Source: Spirochaetota bacterium (GTDB lineage Bacteria > Spirochaetota > GWE2-31-10 > MWDO01). From it: 23,232 bases of DNA. How positions within the stretch are numbered: position 1 is the stretch's first letter; the number at the start of each line of letters is the position of its first letter. The notes beneath the pieces are model-generated. The model did no database searches. It was not told where the DNA came from and saw only the letters and a program-made list of their open reading frames with translations. The DNA is taken from contig JAGOCL010000004.1 of the NCBI GenBank assembly GCA_017998755.1, forward strand, positions 1 to 23,232. Reading direction: 5' to 3'. This document shows positions 16,942-22,803 of this stretch, piece after piece. Both the position numbers and the translations under genes were made by a program.

Positions 16942-17127
16942 ATGGCAAGAAAAGCAATGATTGAAAAATATCGAAGAAAACCAAAATATGAAATTAGAAT
17001 TAAACATAGGTGTAACATCTGCGGTAGACCCAGAGGGTATTTGAGAAAATTTGATATGTGTAGAATTTGTTTTAGAAAGCTAGCCAATCAGGGTAAAATA
17101 CCCGGAGTAGTTAAATCATCTTGGTAA
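16942..17127 (+). CDS. rpsN: 30S ribosomal protein S14, zinc-binding type
   Basis: S14 is a 30S head protein near the decoding region. The product has 61 aa, the short zinc-binding (type Z, C+) form, with Cys24-X2-Cys27 and Cys40-X2-Cys43. The longer zinc-free form of about 100 aa found in E. coli is not in this window. Surrounding sequence is typical: MARKAMIEKYRRKPKY at the start and GKIPGVVKSSW at the end. The AGGAG (16927-16931) overlaps the rplE stop. Its neighbours L5 and S8 are in the usual order. Confidence 0.98.
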   Translation: MARKAMIEKYRRKPKYEIRIKHRCNICGRPRGYLRKFDMCRICFRKLANQGKIPGVVKSSW

Positions 17128-17147
17128 TTTAAAAATAGGAGATAAGA

Positions 17148-17546
17148 ATGGCAATCCATGATACAATTGGAGATATGTTAGCAAAAATTAATAACGCGAT
17201 TTTAGCTAAACATGAAAAAGTAAATATTTTTCCTTCCAAAGAAAAACTGGAAATAATTAAAATATTAAAGAATGAAGGATATATTAAAAACTTTAAGAAA
17301 GTTGTAGAAGAAGAAAAAAACTTTATAAGGTTATTTTTAAAATATGACGACGAAGGCAAATCTGTAGTAGAGGGTTTCTTAAGAATAAGCAAACCCGGAA
17401 GAAGAATTTATAAAGGATATAAAGACATCCCAAGATTATATAACGGAATGGGTACTATTATTGTATCTACTTCTACGGGGCTAACTACAGGAAAAAAAGC
17501 TGTAGAAAGAAAAGTTGGCGGCGAAATATTGTGTAGCGTTTGGTAA
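17148..17546 (+). CDS. rpsH: 30S ribosomal protein S8
   Basis: S8 binds the central domain of 16S rRNA and, in E. coli, represses the spc operon by binding the L5 mRNA. The 132-aa product starts MAIHDTIGDMLAKINNA and ends with the signature STSTGLTTGKKAVERKVGGEILCSVW in the standard positions, shown here only by its key residues Gly-Lys-Lys-Ala and the terminal Val-Trp. AGGAG at 17137-17141 is 6 bases before the ATG. The 84-base gap after it contains a promoter for the next gene set. Confidence 0.97.
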   Translation: MAIHDTIGDMLAKINNAILAKHEKVNIFPSKEKLEIIKILKNEGYIKNFKKVVEEEKNFIRLFLKYDDEGKSVVEGFLRISKPGRRIYKGYKDIPRLYNGMGTIIVSTSTGLTTGKKAVERKVGGEILCSVW

Positions 17547-17551
17547 ATTTA

Positions 17552-17580
17552 TTGACAAAACGCATTTAATATATTATATA
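17552..17580 (+). promoter_or_regulatory. Promoter inside the spc cluster, before rplF
   Basis: A perfect TTGACA (17552-17557) and TATATA (17575-17580) are separated by 17 bases, in an 84-base gap that is unusually long for this cluster. It shares the ten bases TTATTGACAA with the rpsL promoter at 6093. Transcription would start near 17587, right at the hairpin at 17588-17608, so rplF and the following genes can be transcribed separately from the S10 set. Confidence 0.75.
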
Positions 17581-17587
17581 CAAGTAC

Positions 17588-17608
17588 GTTTATAACGGCG
17601 ATATAAAC
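17588..17608 (+). promoter_or_regulatory. Inverted repeat at the predicted 5' end of the rplF transcript
   Basis: GTTTATA (17588-17594) and TATAAAC (17602-17608) form a perfect 7-bp inverted repeat with a 7-base ACGGCGA loop. It lies at or just after the predicted transcription start and 8 bases before the AAGGAAGGGG ribosome-binding region. It could be a 5' stabilising hairpin, an operator, or a ribosomal-protein binding site. There is no T-tract, so it is not a terminator. Confidence 0.5.
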
Positions 17609-17630
17609 TGAAAAAAGGAAGGGGATTATA

Positions 17631-18170
17631 ATGTCAAGAATTGGAAAATTACCTATAGAAATACCCGCTCAGGTGAAGATAACGAATTCTGAAAAGAAGA
17701 TAATTATCGAAGGGCCTAAAGGTAAAATGGAATTAGATATAGATAGCAACATTTTAGTTAAAAATGAGGGAAGCAAATTAATAATAGATAGAAAAAGCGA
17801 TGAAAAAAACGCTAGAGCCGCTCATGGTTTGTATCGCGTACTTATTCAAAACATGGTAAAAGGCGTTACTACGGGTTTTGAAAGAAAACTTGAAATAAGC
17901 GGAACTGGATTTAAAGCTAACGTCGAAGGACAAAATTTAGTGTTGAATCTTGGATATTCCCATATAATAAAATATCCTATTCCGAAAGAAATAAAAATTG
18001 TAGTTGAGGAAAATGTTAAAATAAATATTAGCGGTATGGATAAACATTTAGTTGGATTTGTCGCATCGGAAATTAGGAAATTAAGAAAACCGGAACCGTA
18101 TAAAGGTAAGGGGATTAAATATTCCGATGAAAAGATAAGAAGAAAAGCGGGAAAAGCGGCTAAGAAATAA
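17631..18170 (+). CDS. rplF: 50S ribosomal protein L6
   Basis: L6 binds helix 97 near the sarcin-ricin loop, where elongation factors dock. The 179-aa product begins MSRIGKLPIEIPAQVK and shows two repeated domains, with the NMVKGVTTGFERKLE block (about 74-88) and the C-terminal signature KLRKPEPYKGKGIKY (about 150-164). A long purine run AGGAAGGGG at 17616-17624 serves as ribosome binding site, 6 bases from the ATG. It is preceded by its own promoter and leader hairpin, and followed by rplR after 27 bases. Confidence 0.98.
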   Translation: MSRIGKLPIEIPAQVKITNSEKKIIIEGPKGKMELDIDSNILVKNEGSKLIIDRKSDEKNARAAHGLYRVLIQNMVKGVTTGFERKLEISGTGFKANVEGQNLVLNLGYSHIIKYPIPKEIKIVVEENVKINISGMDKHLVGFVASEIRKLRKPEPYKGKGIKYSDEKIRRKAGKAAKK

Positions 18171-18197
18171 AAATTATTATGAATCAATGGAGATATT

Positions 18198-18563
18198 ATG
18201 TTTAAAAAAAATTGGACTATAGAAAGAAGGTTAAGAAGAAAAAAATCTATAAAAACAAAAATATTTGGAACTGTAGAAAAACCAAGACTTTCGGTATTTA
18301 AAAGTAATAAATATATATATGTTCAAGCTATCGACGATAATAACGGCTCAACATTGGCTAGCGCGTCGAGTATTACTTATTTCAAAGACAAGAAAGCGGT
18401 TAAATTGAACAAAGATATTGCAAAAAAAGTCGGAGAAGATATTGCCGAAGAGTTGAAGAAAAAGAAAATAGAAACTGTAGTATTTGATAGAAATGGTTAT
18501 CTATATACCGGTAAAGTTAAAGTTCTTGCCGATGCCGCAAGAGAAAAGGGAATTAAATTCTAA
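18198..18563 (+). CDS. rplR: 50S ribosomal protein L18
   Basis: L18 binds 5S rRNA and helps anchor it to the 50S subunit. The 121-aa product has the basic N-terminus RRLRRKKSIKTKIFGT, the PRLSVFKSNKYIYVQAIDD strand (about 29-47) and the C-terminal VVFDRNGYLYTGKVKVLADAAREKG block, here named only by its Phe-Asp-Arg-Asn-Gly-Tyr core. All are usual for bacterial L18. GGAG at 18189-18192 is 5 bases before the ATG. rpsE follows after 26 bases. Confidence 0.97.
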   Translation: MFKKNWTIERRLRRKKSIKTKIFGTVEKPRLSVFKSNKYIYVQAIDDNNGSTLASASSITYFKDKKAVKLNKDIAKKVGEDIAEELKKKKIETVVFDRNGYLYTGKVKVLADAAREKGIKF

Positions 18564-18589
18564 TAAACAATATAATAGCGAGGTAAACG

Positions 18590-19120
18590 ATGTCTGATAT
18601 AGAGAATAAAAATATAGCTTTAGACGATATGGGATCTCCCGAAATTTCGATGAACGAAAAGGTTATAAAACTGAGTAGGGTTGCCAAAGTTGTAAAGGGC
18701 GGTAGAAGATTTAGTTTTGCGGCGTTGGTCGTAGTTGGCGATAAAGCCGGTCAAGTCGGAATTGGATTTGGTAAAGCAAACGAAGTTGCCGACGCTATAT
18801 CAAAAGCCGGGCAAAATGCTAAAAAGAAGATGTTTAAAATAATATTAACTAAAAAAAAGACTATTCCGCACGAGGTTATAGGAAGGTATAAGAGTTCAAA
18901 AGTAATTATGCGACCGGCCGCTCCTGGAACTGGAGTAATAGCGGGGGGAGCAGTAAGATCTTTAATGGACGTCGTTGGAGTAAACGATATATTAGCGAAA
19001 GTTTTGGGGTCGAAAAACCAGTTAAATGTAACAAAAGCGGCTTTAAATGGTCTATTATCTTTGAAAAATATTAAAGACGTGGCCAATAGAAGAGGCAAAA
19101 AAATGAGCGAGTTGTTTTAG
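18590..19120 (+). CDS. rpsE: 30S ribosomal protein S5
   Basis: S5 lies at the mRNA entry tunnel and influences decoding accuracy. The 176-aa product has an acidic N-terminal extension of about 20 residues, then KLSRVAKVVKGGRRFSFAAL (about 28-47). Next comes GQVGIGFGKANEVADAISKA, in the double-stranded RNA-binding-like domain, and the C-terminal domain with RPAAPGTGVIAGGAVRSLMD. A GAGG lies about 8 bases before the ATG. The gene stands between rplR and rpmD as in most bacteria. Confidence 0.98.
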   Translation: MSDIENKNIALDDMGSPEISMNEKVIKLSRVAKVVKGGRRFSFAALVVVGDKAGQVGIGFGKANEVADAISKAGQNAKKKMFKIILTKKKTIPHEVIGRYKSSKVIMRPAAPGTGVIAGGAVRSLMDVVGVNDILAKVLGSKNQLNVTKAALNGLLSLKNIKDVANRRGKKMSELF

Positions 19121-19150
19121 CAAGAGATTAAAAGTAATAAAGGGTAAAAA

Positions 19151-19330
19151 ATGGCTAAAAAAATTAAAATAAAATTGGTAAGATCTATTTATGGAATATT
19201 AGAAGATCAAAGAGGTACTATTAAAGCGTTAGGGTTAAGAAAAATTAATCAAATTAGAGAACATAACGATTGTCCGGTCATTCAAGGAATGATTTTTAAA
19301 GTAAAACATTTAGTAGAAATTGTAAAATAG
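19151..19330 (+). CDS. rpmD: 50S ribosomal protein L30
   Basis: L30 is a small 50S protein that some bacterial lineages lack. Reading from the ATG at 19151 gives 59 aa: it begins MAKKIKIKLVRSIYGILEDQ, contains the family's TIKALGLRKINQIREHND stretch (about 23-40), and ends VKHLVEIVK before a TAG. AGGG at 19141-19144 is 6 bases before the start. Although short, its length, motif and place between S5 and L15 identify it. rplO begins 10 bases after the stop. Confidence 0.96.
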   Translation: MAKKIKIKLVRSIYGILEDQRGTIKALGLRKINQIREHNDCPVIQGMIFKVKHLVEIVK

Positions 19331-19340
19331 GAAGGATGCT

Positions 19341-19793
19341 ATGAGTATAGAACTATTAAAACCGCCAATAAATTCTGTAAAAAAAAGAAATAGGGTTGGA
19401 AGAGGTCCCGGATCGGGTAACGGTAAAACGTCTGGAAAAGGTCATAGAGGACAAAACTCAAGAAAAGGCGGCGGGGTAAGACTTGGATTTGAAGGGGGAC
19501 AAACTCCGCTCTATCGAAGATTACCAAAAAGAGGTTTTAAAAATTTTTATTTCAAAAAGAATTATAATGAAATAAACGTATATCTTTTAAATCAGTTTGA
19601 AAATGGAACGGTTATTAATAAAGAACTGTTAAACGAAATTGGTCTTATTCCAATGTCAAGAAATGGCGTTAAAATATTAGGTAACGGCGATTTGAATAAA
19701 AAACTAGAAGTTCATGCCGACGTTTTTTCTAAATCTGCAAAAGAAAAAATTGAAAAAGCCGGCGGAAAAGTTGTAGAGTTAAATAAAAACTAA
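19341..19793 (+). CDS. rplO: 50S ribosomal protein L15
   Basis: L15 is a late-assembly 50S protein with a long extended N-terminus that threads through 23S rRNA. The 150-aa product shows that glycine- and basic-rich region (NRVGRGPGSGNGKTSGKGHR, about 18-37), then GFEGGQTPLYRRLPKRGF (about 50-67), and the C-terminal globular domain ending SAKEKIEKAGGKVVEL. The GKTSGKGHRGQ wording resembles spirochaete L15. AAGGA (19332-19336) is only 4 bases from the ATG. It is followed by a 35-base gap with a small hairpin before secY. Confidence 0.98.
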   Translation: MSIELLKPPINSVKKRNRVGRGPGSGNGKTSGKGHRGQNSRKGGGVRLGFEGGQTPLYRRLPKRGFKNFYFKKNYNEINVYLLNQFENGTVINKELLNEIGLIPMSRNGVKILGNGDLNKKLEVHADVFSKSAKEKIEKAGGKVVELNKN

Positions 19794-19796
19794 AAA

Positions 19797-19815
19797 AGCC
19801 GATTTATATCCGGCT
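19797..19815 (+). promoter_or_regulatory. Small hairpin next to the secY ribosome binding site
   Basis: AGCCG (19797-19801) and CGGCT (19811-19815) form a 5-bp GC-rich stem around a 9-base AT-rich loop. The stem ends directly where the secY ribosome binding site AAGGA (19816-19820) begins. No T-tract follows, so it is not a terminator. It may affect secY initiation or stabilise the upstream mRNA end after cleavage; this is inference. Confidence 0.45.
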
Positions 19816-19828
19816 AAGGAAAAATGTA

Positions 19829-21154
19829 ATGTCAAATGCTTTTGTAAATATTTTTAAAATAAAAGAATTGAGAAGTAAAATTCTTTTTACAATAGGGATA
19901 CTTGTTGTATATAGAATTGGAGCTCAAATACCTGTTCCGGGAATAAATTTTACGGCATTAAAGTTGTTTTTACAATCGCAAAGCGGCGGCGGAGATCCTC
20001 TTTTTGAATATTTTAATTTTTTTGCCGGCGGAGCTTTTGATAATATGTCGATTTTTGCTTTGGGTATAATGCCGTATATTACTACTTCAATTATAATGCA
20101 ACTTTTGTTAATGATTCTTCCATCTTTGAAAAGATTGTCTGAAGAAGACGGCGGAAGAAAGAAAATTAACCAGTTCATTAGAATGGGAACTTTACCGGTA
20201 TGTATTTTACAAAGTTTTCTAACTATAAACTTTATTAATTCTTTACCTGAAGAAGTTATTGTTATGGCTCCAAAATTACTTTTTTATATTTCAACAGTAG
20301 TTATAACAACAACCGGTACTATAATACTAATGTGGCTTGGCGAGCAAATTTCGCAAAAAGGTATTGGAAACGGTATCTCTTTGATAATATTCGCCGGTAT
20401 AGTAGCAAGAATACCCGGAGCAATCAAACAATTGTTTGATAAAGTTCAGAGAGGAGAACTCGACATTCCAGTTGTTTTAACCATTATTATTATGTTTATT
20501 TTTGTAATTGCTTTGGTAATTTACGAACAACAGGGACAGAGAAAGATTCCAGTTAATTATGCAAAAAGAATCGTCGGAAGAAAAGTGTATGGGGGAGCTC
20601 CAAACACTTATTTACCTTTAAAGATTAATCCTTCGGGGGTTATTCCGATAATATTTGCAAATTCTTTGTTAATACTGCCTTCAACTTTATCGTCGCTGTT
20701 TACCGGAGTGGGTTGGATAGAAGCTATTGGAAGAGCTATGACGCCCGGTAATATAGTATATATGATTGTTTATTCGTTATTAATTATATTTTTTGCATAT
20801 TTTTATACTCAAGTTACGCTTAATCCAAAAGAGATAGCGAAAAACATTAGAGAAAACGGAGGATCTATACCCGGAGTACCGGTTAATAAAGTTGAAGAGC
20901 ATTTAACTAAGATATTAAATAGAATAGTTTTACCGGGTTCGATTTTTCTAGCTTTTATTGCGATTATTCCTACCGTAATAGTAGCTTTGATACCTGAATT
21001 TCCGGCTAGCTTTGCTTATCTGTTAGGCGGTACTTCATTGATAATTATAGTCGGAGTAGACCTAGATACGATGAGTCAAATTGAAAGTAATCTAAAAATG
21101 CATCATCAAGATGGATTGGTAAAAAAAGGTAAAATTAGATCAAGAAATTTTTAA
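19829..21154 (+). CDS. secY: Protein translocase channel subunit SecY
   Basis: SecY forms the membrane channel through which the Sec system exports and inserts proteins, with SecE, SecG and the SecA ATPase. The 441-aa product shows about ten hydrophobic segments (roughly residues 18-36, 74-95, 118-138, 148-170, 180-200, 213-232, 268-290, 307-328, 366-388, 395-411). It has a plug-like FFAGGAF near 64-70, the YRIGAQIPVPGIN motif at 28-40, and the cytoplasmic loop GQRKIPVNYAKRIVGRKVYG (236-255) that contacts SecA and ribosomes. AAGGA at 19816-19820 is 8 bases before the ATG. A minimal ATG-TAA lies at 19824-19829 and overlaps the start as ATGTAATG. Unlike E. coli or B. subtilis clusters, rpmJ follows directly, without adk, map or infA. 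Confidence 0.98.
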   Translation: MSNAFVNIFKIKELRSKILFTIGILVVYRIGAQIPVPGINFTALKLFLQSQSGGGDPLFEYFNFFAGGAFDNMSIFALGIMPYITTSIIMQLLLMILPSLKRLSEEDGGRKKINQFIRMGTLPVCILQSFLTINFINSLPEEVIVMAPKLLFYISTVVITTTGTIILMWLGEQISQKGIGNGISLIIFAGIVARIPGAIKQLFDKVQRGELDIPVVLTIIIMFIFVIALVIYEQQGQRKIPVNYAKRIVGRKVYGGAPNTYLPLKINPSGVIPIIFANSLLILPSTLSSLFTGVGWIEAIGRAMTPGNIVYMIVYSLLIIFFAYFYTQVTLNPKEIAKNIRENGGSIPGVPVNKVEEHLTKILNRIVLPGSIFLAFIAIIPTVIVALIPEFPASFAYLLGGTSLIIIVGVDLDTMSQIESNLKMHHQDGLVKKGKIRSRNF

Positions 21155-21184
21155 TTACTGAAAATGTAAAGAAAGGGGTTAACT

Positions 21185-21298
21185 ATGAAAGTTAGAGCAA
21201 GCGTTAAGTCTATATGCGATAAATGTCGCGTAATAAAAAGGAAAGGCGTTATCAGAGTGATATGCGAAAATCCAAGACACAAGCAAAGACAAAAATAA
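21185..21298 (+). CDS. rpmJ: 50S ribosomal protein L36, zinc-binding type
   Basis: L36 is the smallest 50S protein. The ATG at 21185 opens a 37-aa frame beginning MKVRASVKSICDKCRVIKRK and ending in a basic Lys-rich tail before TAA. It has the complete zinc site Cys11-X2-Cys14, Cys27 and His32, so it is the C+ form. AAGGGG at 21173-21178 is 6 bases before the start. It sits 30 bases after secY and 15 before rpsM, as in spirochaetes where adk, map and infA are not between them. Confidence 0.97.
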   Translation: MKVRASVKSICDKCRVIKRKGVIRVICENPRHKQRQK

Positions 21299-21313
21299 AA
21301 GGAGATTTTATAT

Positions 21314-21679
21314 ATGGCGAGAATTGCCGGTATTGATTTACCAAATAAACCAATAGAGATATCGTTAACTTATATTTATGGAATAGGGAGATCTTTAGCG
21401 ATAGAAATATGCGCAAAAGCGAAAGTAAAAATTGGAACCAGAGCAAATAATCTTACCGAAACGGAAGTTAATGAATTAAGAAAAGTTATTGAAAACGAAT
21501 ACGACGTAGAAGGTAGACTTCGAACAATCGTCAATATGAACATAAAAAGATTGATGGATATTGGTTCATATAGAGGTTTAAGACACAGAAAAGGACTTCC
21601 GGTTAGGGGACAAAGGACTAAAACAAACTCAAGAACAAGGAAAGGTAAAAAAAGAACAGTTGCCGGAAAGAAGAAATAA
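21314..21679 (+). CDS. rpsM: 30S ribosomal protein S13
   Basis: S13 is a 30S head protein that makes bridges to the 50S subunit and touches P-site tRNA. The 121-aa product begins MARIAGIDLPNKPIEISLTY, has the helix-hairpin IYGIGRSLA (about 21-29), and ends in the basic RHRKGLPVRGQRTKTNSRT segment (about 95-113) followed by a Lys-rich tail. AAGGAG at 21299-21304 is 9 bases before the ATG. It opens the alpha-operon gene set; rpsK follows after 43 bases. Confidence 0.98.
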   Translation: MARIAGIDLPNKPIEISLTYIYGIGRSLAIEICAKAKVKIGTRANNLTETEVNELRKVIENEYDVEGRLRTIVNMNIKRLMDIGSYRGLRHRKGLPVRGQRTKTNSRTRKGKKRTVAGKKK

Positions 21680-21682
21680 TAA

Positions 21683-21708
21683 TATAAAATTTTAATAGTA
21701 ATTTTATA
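21683..21708 (+). promoter_or_regulatory. AT-only hairpin before the rpsK ribosome binding site
   Basis: TATAAAATT (21683-21691) and AATTTTATA (21700-21708) make a perfect 9-bp inverted repeat with an 8-base loop, in the 43-base rpsM-rpsK gap. It ends two bases before the AAGGAG stretch that serves the rpsK TTG start. Such a weak stem could modulate initiation, but AT-rich spacers form inverted repeats by chance easily. It has no T-tract. Confidence 0.35.
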
Positions 21709-21722
21709 AAAGGAGAATAAAT

Positions 21723-22121
21723 TTGAGCGCGAAAACAGTAGCAAAGGGCAAGAAAAAAGAAAAAAAAGTAGTAGGATACGGAAGAGTATACATACAAGCT
21801 TCCTTTAATAATACAATCGTTACCGTTACAGACCAAAAAGGAAACGTTCTTTCATGGTCTTCTTCAGGTACGTTGACAGGATTTAGAGGCGCAAAAAAAG
21901 CGACCCCATTTGCCGCCCAATTAGTAGCTGAGAAAGCCGCAATTAAAGCTAGAGATAATTATGGATTAAAAGAAGTTGAGATATATGTAAAAGGACCGGG
22001 CGTAGGAAGAGAATCGGCTATAAGAACTTTGGATAACCTCGGTTTAAAAGTCTCGATAATTAAAGATATTACCCCAGTTCCGCATAACGGCTGTAGAGCG
22101 AAAAAGAGAAGAAGAGTTTAG
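21723..22121 (+). CDS. rpsK: 30S ribosomal protein S11 (TTG start)
   Basis: S11 lies on the 30S platform near the E site and the Shine-Dalgarno helix. The 132-aa product has a Lys-rich N-terminus and then GRVYIQASFNNTIVTVTD (about 20-37). Next come GFRGAKKATPFAAQLVAEKA (about 53-72), VKGPGVGRESAIRTL, and the C-terminal DITPVPHNGCRAKKRRRV. The start codon is TTG at 21723, 7 bases after AGGAG (21711-21715). There is no ATG before the conserved core, so the rare start is well supported. It is followed by rpsD after 11 bases. Confidence 0.97.
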   Translation: MSAKTVAKGKKKEKKVVGYGRVYIQASFNNTIVTVTDQKGNVLSWSSSGTLTGFRGAKKATPFAAQLVAEKAAIKARDNYGLKEVEIYVKGPGVGRESAIRTLDNLGLKVSIIKDITPVPHNGCRAKKRRRV

Positions 22122-22132
22122 GAGAATAGAAG

Positions 22133-22783
22133 ATGGCTAGATATTTACAAGCAAAATGTAGAAGATGTAGAGCGGAAAACCAAAAGTTATTTTTGAAAGG
22201 AGAGAGATGTTCTACCGTTAAATGTCCTATAGATAAAAAAGATAGTTTGTTAAGAAAAGGACTTCCCGGAAAAGCAACCGGTTTTAGAATGAAAAAGATG
22301 TCCGTATTTGGAATTCAGCTTAAAGAAAAGCAAAAAGTTAAACAAATGTACGGCGTTTTAGAAAGACAATTTAGACGATATTTCCATATAGCAAACGCGC
22401 AAAAAGGCGTAACGGGCGATAATTTAGTAAAAATATTAGAATCAAGACTAGATAATATTGTTTATCGAATGCATTTTGCTACTTCAAGAAGTCAAGCGCG
22501 GCAAATTATTTTGCATGGACACATAGACGTAAACGGTAGAAAAGTAGATATACCTTCTTATAACGTAAAAGAAGGCGACGTTGTATCTGTAAAAGAAAAA
22601 AGTAAAAAGTTTGTCGTAATTATGGAAGCGTTGAAATTGGTAAATTCTCAGGGCGTAGTTCCATGGTTGGAAGTTGATATAGATAATGAAAAAGGCGTAG
22701 TAAAACAATTACCAAGAAGAAGCGAAGTACTGGACCTTTCGAATATTAACGAGCAATTAATAGTTGAATTGTATTCTAAGTAA
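22133..22783 (+). CDS. rpsD: 30S ribosomal protein S4, zinc-binding type
   Basis: S4 is a primary 16S rRNA-binding protein that nucleates 30S body assembly and affects fidelity. The 216-aa product has an N-terminal zinc site Cys9, Cys12, Cys26, Cys31, the same positions as in Thermus S4 and absent from E. coli S4. An S4 RNA-binding domain follows, with SRLDNIVYRMHFATSRSQAR (about 103-122) and the LHGHIDVNGRKVDIPSYNVK stretch. AGGAG at 22120-22124 overlaps the rpsK stop. Its position between rpsK and rpoA is standard in many bacteria but, as I recall, not in Borrelia or Treponema pallidum, where rpsD lies elsewhere. In E. coli S4 represses the alpha operon. Confidence 0.98.
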   Translation: MARYLQAKCRRCRAENQKLFLKGERCSTVKCPIDKKDSLLRKGLPGKATGFRMKKMSVFGIQLKEKQKVKQMYGVLERQFRRYFHIANAQKGVTGDNLVKILESRLDNIVYRMHFATSRSQARQIILHGHIDVNGRKVDIPSYNVKEGDVVSVKEKSKKFVVIMEALKLVNSQGVVPWLEVDIDNEKGVVKQLPRRSEVLDLSNINEQLIVELYSK

Positions 22784-22803
22784 AATAATGTTAGGAGTAT
22801 ATA

